From Taxawa tesnikishii (nom. ined.) (lineage: Eukaryota > Ascomycota > Dothideomycetes > Dothideales), in contig JAPDRO010000006.1 in NCBI GenBank assembly GCA_030247885.1, positions 372,001-436,000 on the forward strand: 64,000 bases of DNA. Reading direction: 5' to 3'. The translations under genes and the position numbers were made by a program. The notes under the pieces were generated by a model. The model worked only from the letters and a program-made list of their open reading frames with translations, had not been told where the DNA came from and did not search any database. Shown one piece after another: positions 58,230 through 64,000 of the stretch (position 1 is its first letter; every line of letters begins with the position of its first letter).

Positions 58230-58779
58230 CTCGGTGCGGATAATGGGACATGCTCAAGGGAGTGGGTGGAGCTGAGTGTGAGCTGGGAGCGTGTACCGGA
58301 AGGGGTGAAGACGGAGCAGAAGCAGACAAGGAAGCCAAGGTTGAGGACTGGCAAGTATTTGAATGAAACGGATGGAGAGGGGATCAAGGAGGCGACGATC
58401 GATGAGAATGAGCTTTAGATACCACTTGCCCGAGAATTGACGCCTTGTGTACAATACAAGTGAAATAAAGTGACGATTGCGTGATTCACGCATCCGATCT
58501 AGATCCGTTACGAGTACGCAGAATGCGAGGGGCCCGTTGCTGCATTGCAATAGCAGTTCTCCAAGCAGTCGAGCTACCTGATTAGAGTATCAACGGAGCA
58601 GCTGTGGTTGAGCCACTGTCCGTACTAATACGCCGCCAGCCGTGATGGACCAATCTAGTAGACATGCATGCTACTTCTTTCTCGTATCTACACAGTTGGG
58701 TATCACGCGCCATCGAACCTTGCCATCAACGCCTGCCTCGTGGCATCCTGAGAGTGACCCTCGTACGAGAGCCTTAGCC
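58230..58779. other. Convergent 3' intergenic region
   Basis: 550 bases. A plus-strand frame ending with TAG at about 58416 (KPRLRTGKYLNETDGEGIKE) has protein-like composition but no start or partner; it may be a remnant or chance. Confidence 0.35.
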
Positions 58780-60293
58780 TCACCTGGCCCACGGAGCTTT
58801 TGTTGTAGGCATACCGCCCTGCGCAGCCTGTCCGTTGCCGATAGCAGTTTGCGACGAAGTTGAAGTCGGCACAGCCCTGCCGCCAGGGGTGCCATTGTTG
58901 ACGCACCTTGCGCCCGTGGGACACCCATTCCAGAACCTGCAGGCCTTGGAGTCGGTGCCCATGGCGCCCTCATGGCGTCCGAAGCAGCGGCGGAGGGTGG
59001 CGCCGCCATGGGCTGTGAGTCGACGTGTGTCGATGGCGCTGGCGCTCGGGCTTTTGGATCGCGCTCCCAGCGGAACAGCGAGCCGAACGGAAAGTGCTGG
59101 ACGACGGGAAATTTGGAGAGGACTTCTGCATTGTACATTTTGACCATGCCCTGGGTTGTGTCAGTTCGAGGTTCGCAGCGACTTTGGCCTCGACTTTGCC
59201 CTGGTGGAATGGAGAGATGAAGCGGAGATACGGACCTTGTTCACTTTCGCCCACCCATCTTTGATACCGGAGATGTCGTAGAGGGTTGGGCTGTGTTCCC
59301 AGAACGGGCCTCTCTTCACATCGTAGATGAAGCCGATAGCTGAGAAGTACATGTTCGACTCCCTGTTCCTGTCTACCGCGGCGGGCTTCGTGACGTCGTT
59401 GGGACGAGGAGCGCCACGCAGCGAGCCTTCGTTTGGTATATCGGCATCTGCCGTCAGAGCAGGCGACAGCTGAGCCGACCCAAAGATGTATGGAAGAAAA
59501 GAGTGGTCGTCGAGGCCCCAGACGCCATGGGAACCAGCGGGTTCGAGCGTGTACGTTTGGATGAGATCACGGACGAGCGCCAGATAACTGGCCGTTGTCA
59601 GAGATGCGTTGTCGATGGAGACTTCGGAATTCTGCCTCCTACGTACGGTTGAATTATCCCCACGACAATTCCTCGCTCCTCCACGCCAGGCTCAGCGCTG
59701 GCAAACCCACCGAGCTTCCACAGACAGCCCAAGAACGCGAGGAAGCTGAGTTCGTGCCCCGTACCATTATCCAACCGCTGTGCACTGCCGAAACTGCCTA
59801 ACAGGTAGGCCTCAAGCTCTTTCTGCAGCGTCTCTTGCTGCTCCTCGTCTGCAGCAAAACTCCACACGCCATTCGGCAATGTCTCCCGTAACAGCTCCGG
59901 CACCCTCTTCTCCACAATCGAATACCATGTCCGGAAGGCGACGTTGCCGAACCTGCGTGGTCCGGTGTCGGGTGGGACCTCTTTGATTGTCGAACGCAGT
60001 GTTTGTATAAGATCTTGTATCTTTATGACTTGTGGGGACAGCTCTTCCTTCTTTACGATAAGTGAGACGGGCTTCACGTTGCCCTCAGCATCGAATCGGG
60101 GAAACATAGACCGGTTGAGCTGAAGCAAGAAGACGATCATGTCGCGGTAAGCGGTACTTGTGAGGAAGAAGGTCAGGTCCTCTCCTTGGTTGATGCATTT
60201 TGAGGGAACAGCGAATGCATGCTTGGACGAAGGGTCTAGCTTGTCCAATGTCCGGAGCCTGACCCCGGGCCCGTTGCGGATATCGTCTGTCAT
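58780..60293 (-). CDS. Serine/threonine phosphatase 2A activator (PTPA; Rrd1/Rrd2 family)
   Basis: Peptidyl-prolyl isomerase-like activator of PP2A catalytic subunits. Exons 60293-59647, 59587-59236 and 59150-58780, with introns of 59 and 85 nt. Motifs in order: [78 protein letters not shown] with FGSAQL, and [20 protein letters not shown]. The G4 run at 58886-58889 lacks a base: with five, [20 protein letters not shown] continues to PTTKAPWAR and a stop at 58780, a Pro/Ala-rich tail normal for filamentous fungi. Corrected length is 456 aa. I start at MTDDIRNG; an ATG 90 bases upstream would translate a microsatellite. Whether it is the Rrd1 or the Rrd2 orthologue is not decided. Confidence 0.9.
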
Positions 60294-60322
60294 TGCTGCT
60301 ATTCGGCTGTCTTGAGAGGAAG

Positions 60323-60375
60323 TAGGTATAGGTGTAAGTATGGGTGTGGGTATAGGTGTAGGTATAGGTGTGTAT
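60323..60375. repeat. Hexanucleotide repeat (GGTATA/GGTGTA type)
   Basis: About eight imperfect six-base units just upstream of the PTPA start; on the minus strand they are open in frame and would encode alternating Thr-Pro and Ile-Pro. Confidence 0.9.
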
Positions 60376-60426
60376 ATGCGCATTCAAGGCTGGTGAGCGA
60401 GAGGGTATTGGATCAGAGATTGACCA

Positions 60427-60516
60427 TTTGCGTTTGCGTTTGCGTTTGCGTCTGCATCTGCATCTGCATCTGCATCTGCATCTGCATCTGCATTTCCATT
60501 TCCGTTTCCGTTTCCA
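60427..60516. repeat. Composite hexanucleotide repeat
   Basis: Three related six-base units in blocks: TTTGCG about four times, TCTGCA about seven times and TTTCCG/TTTCCA about five times. The blocks differ by one or two substitutions, as if one repeat had diverged and re-expanded. Confidence 0.9.
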
Positions 60517-60800
60517 TCACGTTAGCTTTAGCTTAATCAGGAAAGCGTGACCGCGGCCGTGAACTCCGCGTTTCGCTTGTCCTCGCTTACCCTCGTCTGC
60601 CCTCGCTTGTCTTCGCTTACCTTCGCTTCGCTTTCCCCGCATCTCATTCCGCTGCCAAGACATACACCATATCTATCATCTGCATGTGATTCTGTCTCCA
60701 GCCACTCACTAGTCACGCGTTTCTTCTTATCACTGATACCGTAGGAGTCGGATGCCATGCTACCGTCGCCATCTCCAGCCTTCCCTGCGCTCTTACTGTC

Positions 60801-63800
60801 ATGTTGCGTGGGACCAGAATAACGCGATCCACCGTGCCGGAGCAGATTATCGCCTCGGACGTGGAGTCTGAAGGGAAAGCAACAACAACAACAATGACCT
60901 GCTCAGTCCGGTAAAAGTACAGTTTGATACGAGCCAGCTACTTGATGTTAACGATGAGGAAGAACGTGATGTTGGAGGCGACCGTGAATCAGGTAGGCAC
61001 TATTCACATTGACAACCCCGAAGCAAGCGCGACTGAGGACCGACGCGCCTAGGCTCCGAACAAGAGGATGCTGCAGACAAGTACGGATACGAACTCGCAT
61101 ACAGCATGGGCGCCGAACAGTCGGAAGAGGTCAACGCTAGTCTTCACGCCGCAGCCGAGCAGCTGAGAAATGAACAAGGTATAGCTGAAAGACATGCCTC
61201 GCTGCTGAATCAAGCGCGCTCTGCTGGCGCAAAGCCCAGGACAAAACCAGTCTCAAACGCCGAAAGAAACGCAGCGTCGCCGCAGTCTTGTGGAAAATCA
61301 TCGCGGCCATCGACTGGGAAACTTCCGAGCATAAGACGTAGCGGAGGCAGGCATTCGGGTGGTCCTGCTCTACCCAGATTCAGTAGTAAGAGGCCAATAG
61401 GAAGACAGCAACAGTCCCAAAATCCGGAAAACCCAAGACCTAGCGAATACTCTCCTGAAGTATCTCCGCAGAAAGTCACACGTAATGCCAGAGCAACGGA
61501 GCCATCGCCAAACCCAGCCGCTACCGAACCGTCACCGAAGTTCAAGCGTAAACGCAACGAAGATGACAAAACGGAAGATCGACATGATCCTACTCCCCTG
61601 GTCCAGATACCGCCCCTGCACTTCAGCCACATGTTGAGATTTGGCCCAACAAGCGAGCAGAGAAGACCACGTTTAATTTTGAGACTGGGATTCCATGGAG
61701 TGCCGCAGAAAAAGAACTGCTGATCTCTTCGCTCGCCGATCGCATGGATCCTCCTGCCATACAGGAGAAGCACTTCCCAAACCGGACGGTGACTGCTGTC
61801 GTAATGAGAGCCAGAAAGATCACAAAGAACGAGATCAACAGGTTCCGGATGAAGCATACATTTAAGCTGGTTGAGACGAGCGCTGAAGATATCCCAAGAC
61901 CGGAAGCGCACAGGAATGACAATGCAAGCGATGGAGTGCTCCCAGAGGAAAATGCCTTTCCAACATCTGCTCAACGGGAGACTTTAGATGGCCCGATGAA
62001 GCGCAAGAGCGTAAGACCGACCGAGGACCCAACACTTGTACAGGAAGCACGAACACGGAGCGCTTCTGCTGCTGTGACATCGCCACTTCAAGGAACGATC
62101 GCACACGCTGATGCTGTTGAAGATGCTCAAGATCTCTCGGTGAGACGACGGCGTGGAAGACCGCCCAAGCGCTCGTTAGAAAAGACTCGATCGCCTCCGG
62201 TAAGTGGTGTCCGACAATAAATACCCAAATGTCGGTGTTCTCAATAGCTCGTTCGCGTTTCACATCGAGTGCCTGTTGATATGCAGGCATTTATTCTAGC
62301 CATCGAGCAGATCTCTCTCTATCTAATGGACTGCTCCTAGTACGGGCCACCTTTTGAGAGGGTCTTCCATCTGCTAGACGGCCTGTATCAAACATCGGCA
62401 CCATTCACTATATCTGCGAGCTGTGCCGAGGATCTTGACAATGTTCTGACCCCTGCCAGGTACAAGATGCGCAAAGCACAGAGGCGTCTACCGCAGAGCC
62501 GCCACCAGCTCTGGCAGCTACAGAGACCGATGTGGTTGAAGTACAAGACCTCCCGCTAAGGCGAGGGCGAGGCCGTCCGCCCAAGCGTGTTGCGAAGAAG
62601 AAGCCGTCATCGGCTGCAACCGACACGCAAAATCCCGGTAAAGCAAAGTCCTCCTCAACGCGTGCTATGAGGTCAAACAAGCGAGCACCGGAAGACGAAA
62701 GCCTAAGAAAAACTAAGCCAGGCGAACCTGCGGAACAAGAAAACGGCGAGGTAGAACCGATGGAATCCGAGGAGCAAGAACAGGACAAAGAATCAGTTGT
62801 CGGTGCACAGAAACCTATCATATTGCAGCCTTTTGAAGTGCAGTTCCCGGAGAGTGGCGACGACGATAGTGGACAAGCAGCTGACGGGCAGACTGATCGA
62901 CCTGCGAAAACTAGTGGAGATGAAGGCGTGGATGCCCGAGCAGATGCAGAACAAGAAGAGGGGCAAGAAGAGGAGACCGTCAAAACAACGCGCAAGAAAC
63001 AGCGGAGGAGAGCCAAAGAAGAGGCACTGCAGCAAGACTTGACTCTAGAGGGAGAACAGGATCAGACACGTTTCTATAGCCAATACGGGAAGTTGCAGGC
63101 CGCGCTAGCTGGTGTGTATCACGTCGGCCTCGCTCGGGTCAACCAGAAAGAGTACAGGCACCGCATCAAGATCACAGCCCCTGTCATCCGGGAGCTCGCC
63201 GATGCATGCAAGGAAATGAACGATCATATCGATATTTTGCAGGATGCTGGACGTCCTGACGAGCAAACCGGAGAGCTTGAGCCGGAGTTAAAACAACGAT
63301 TGCTGGATCTATTCAACCACGCAGGTGTCGTGCTGGACGATGCCGCTGATAACGACGCAGACCTAATTGAGCAAGTGTACGCACACGCCATCCCCGAACT
63401 CACTCGAGTCCTCAAGTCACTTCTGGTATACTTTGAAAGCTGCGACAGTTTTTCTGTGTCCACCAAACTTTCCCGCCTCCATCTACGAACCGCAATGAAA
63501 CTCATCCGAACAATCACAGATCTAGAGGAACAGGTCAGGACGTTCAAGGAAAGACACAAGATCGAGCTCGAGCCGAAGAACCTTATTCGACCCGTGCATA
63601 ACGAGATCTACCTCAACCTCAAAGACGTCCACTCAGCATTTGCGCAGCTCGTCAGCGCCGAGCAAAAGAAAAGGCCCGCACGGAGGCAGCAGCTCGTCGC
63701 GCCTCGTTACAGCGTATCCAGGACGAAGAAGAGGAAAGAGAACGCCTCGAACGCCGAGCCCGACGCCACGTGAGGGAAAGATGGGAAACACTGCACGCGT

Positions 63801-64000
63801 GTCGACGTGCACAGTTCTTGGACGGGAAAACCTTCTTCGCTCGCACTCTGGAGGAGAAGATAGAACTCAGACACCTGAATACCATCCCTCTCGATCACCC
63901 CGAGAGGCAAGGAACGCTTGAACTCGACGCTAATGGCCAACCATTCGAACGGGTAGAGGTATTCGCTCAGCGCAACAGCCTTGCTCCTGGTTTCAGGCCA
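60801..64000 (+). CDS. AT-hook and SANT-like nuclear protein, 3' end outside window
   Basis: Partial gene; no stop before 64000. Exons 60801-60992, 61053-62199 and from 62460. It starts MLRGTRITRSTVPEQIIASD. A Myb/SANT-like helix set lies around 61690-61840 (GIPWSAAEKELLISSLADR, FPNRTVTAVVMRARKI). Two AT-hooks, RRRRGRPPKRS and RRGRGRPPKRV, end exon 2 and open exon 3 respectively, on either side of a 260-nt intron. A helical region (FYSQYGKLQAALAGVYHVGL on) and an Arg/Glu-rich coiled coil follow. Frame slips: G3 run 60873-60875, near 61626-61632, and an A run near 63668-63675, each one base short. It is probably a DNA-binding chromatin protein; I do not know an orthologue. Confidence 0.7.

Larger units (their letters stand above)
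60294..60800. promoter_or_regulatory. Repeat-rich divergent promoter, PTPA / AT-hook gene
   Basis: 507 bases between divergent starts, largely made of hexanucleotide repeats, followed by a degenerate CTCGCTT-type stretch at about 60567-60640. Confidence 0.4.

Noticed and set aside
58262-58416. Protein-like plus-strand stretch ending KEATIDENEL
   Set aside because: No start codon, no acceptor linking it to the amidase frame and no recognised family; possibly a gene relic.

Overview
The window is nuclear DNA of a filamentous ascomycete (Pezizomycotina; the gene repertoire suggests Dothideomycetes, but the genus cannot be read from it). Evidence: short spliceosomal introns (45-85 nt, GT..AG, often with a CTAAC-like branch site), fungus-type single-copy genes on both strands without operons, AT-hook/SANT and DUF7587-type proteins, and no bacterial, viral or organellar signatures. 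I found no tRNA, rRNA, CRISPR or intact transposon.

Layout. 0.3-12.1 kb: a disordered nuclear protein, a TLC-domain membrane protein, a small unknown protein, JIP5 (WD40, ribosome biogenesis), a GH36 Sip1-like alpha-galactosidase/raffinose-synthase homologue, a TMEM70/186/223-like mitochondrial protein and a secreted glutaminyl cyclase-like M28 protein. 12.1-14.2 kb: no gene I can support. 14.2-25.1 kb: NMT1, a four-exon LYR-motif gene, NAA40/NAT4, GAB1/PIG-U, NOP7/pescadillo and an MFS transporter. 25.2-32.6 kb: gene-poor, with one doubtful split gene, a striking 48-bp hairpin locus and a decayed FAD-linked oxidase pseudogene. 32.8-37.2 kb: COX10 and a ZZ/EF-hand membrane protein. 38.1-44.8 kb: the most unusual part, a DUF7587 protein convergent with a very large B-box-like / GTPase / RING / patatin protein. 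45.8-64 kb: CAC2 (CAF-1), a 78-aa membrane protein, a small secreted cysteine-containing protein, ILV1, RCF1, a secreted amidase, a PP2A activator (PTPA) and an AT-hook/SANT protein that runs off the right end.

A pervasive feature is single-base frame breaks. Almost every long gene, including ones expected to be indispensable (NMT1, COX10, NOP7, GAB1, CAC2), is interrupted once or more by a 1-nt slip, usually one base missing from a G, C or A run. When each slip is compensated, all modelled exons add up to whole codons and family-like proteins. I read this as uncorrected base-calling error in the assembly, not gene death. The FAD oxidase at 31.5-32.6 kb is different: it has in-frame stop codons and lacks its N-terminal half, so it is a genuine pseudogene candidate.

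The genes do not form one pathway. Shared functions are mitochondrial biogenesis (TMEM70-like, LYR protein, COX10, RCF1) and ribosome/chromatin work (JIP5, NOP7, CAC2). The best candidate for an undescribed system is the GTPase-patatin gene and its convergent DUF7587 neighbour, which has the look of a fungal STAND/NLR-like or incompatibility-type signalling protein; that role is inference.
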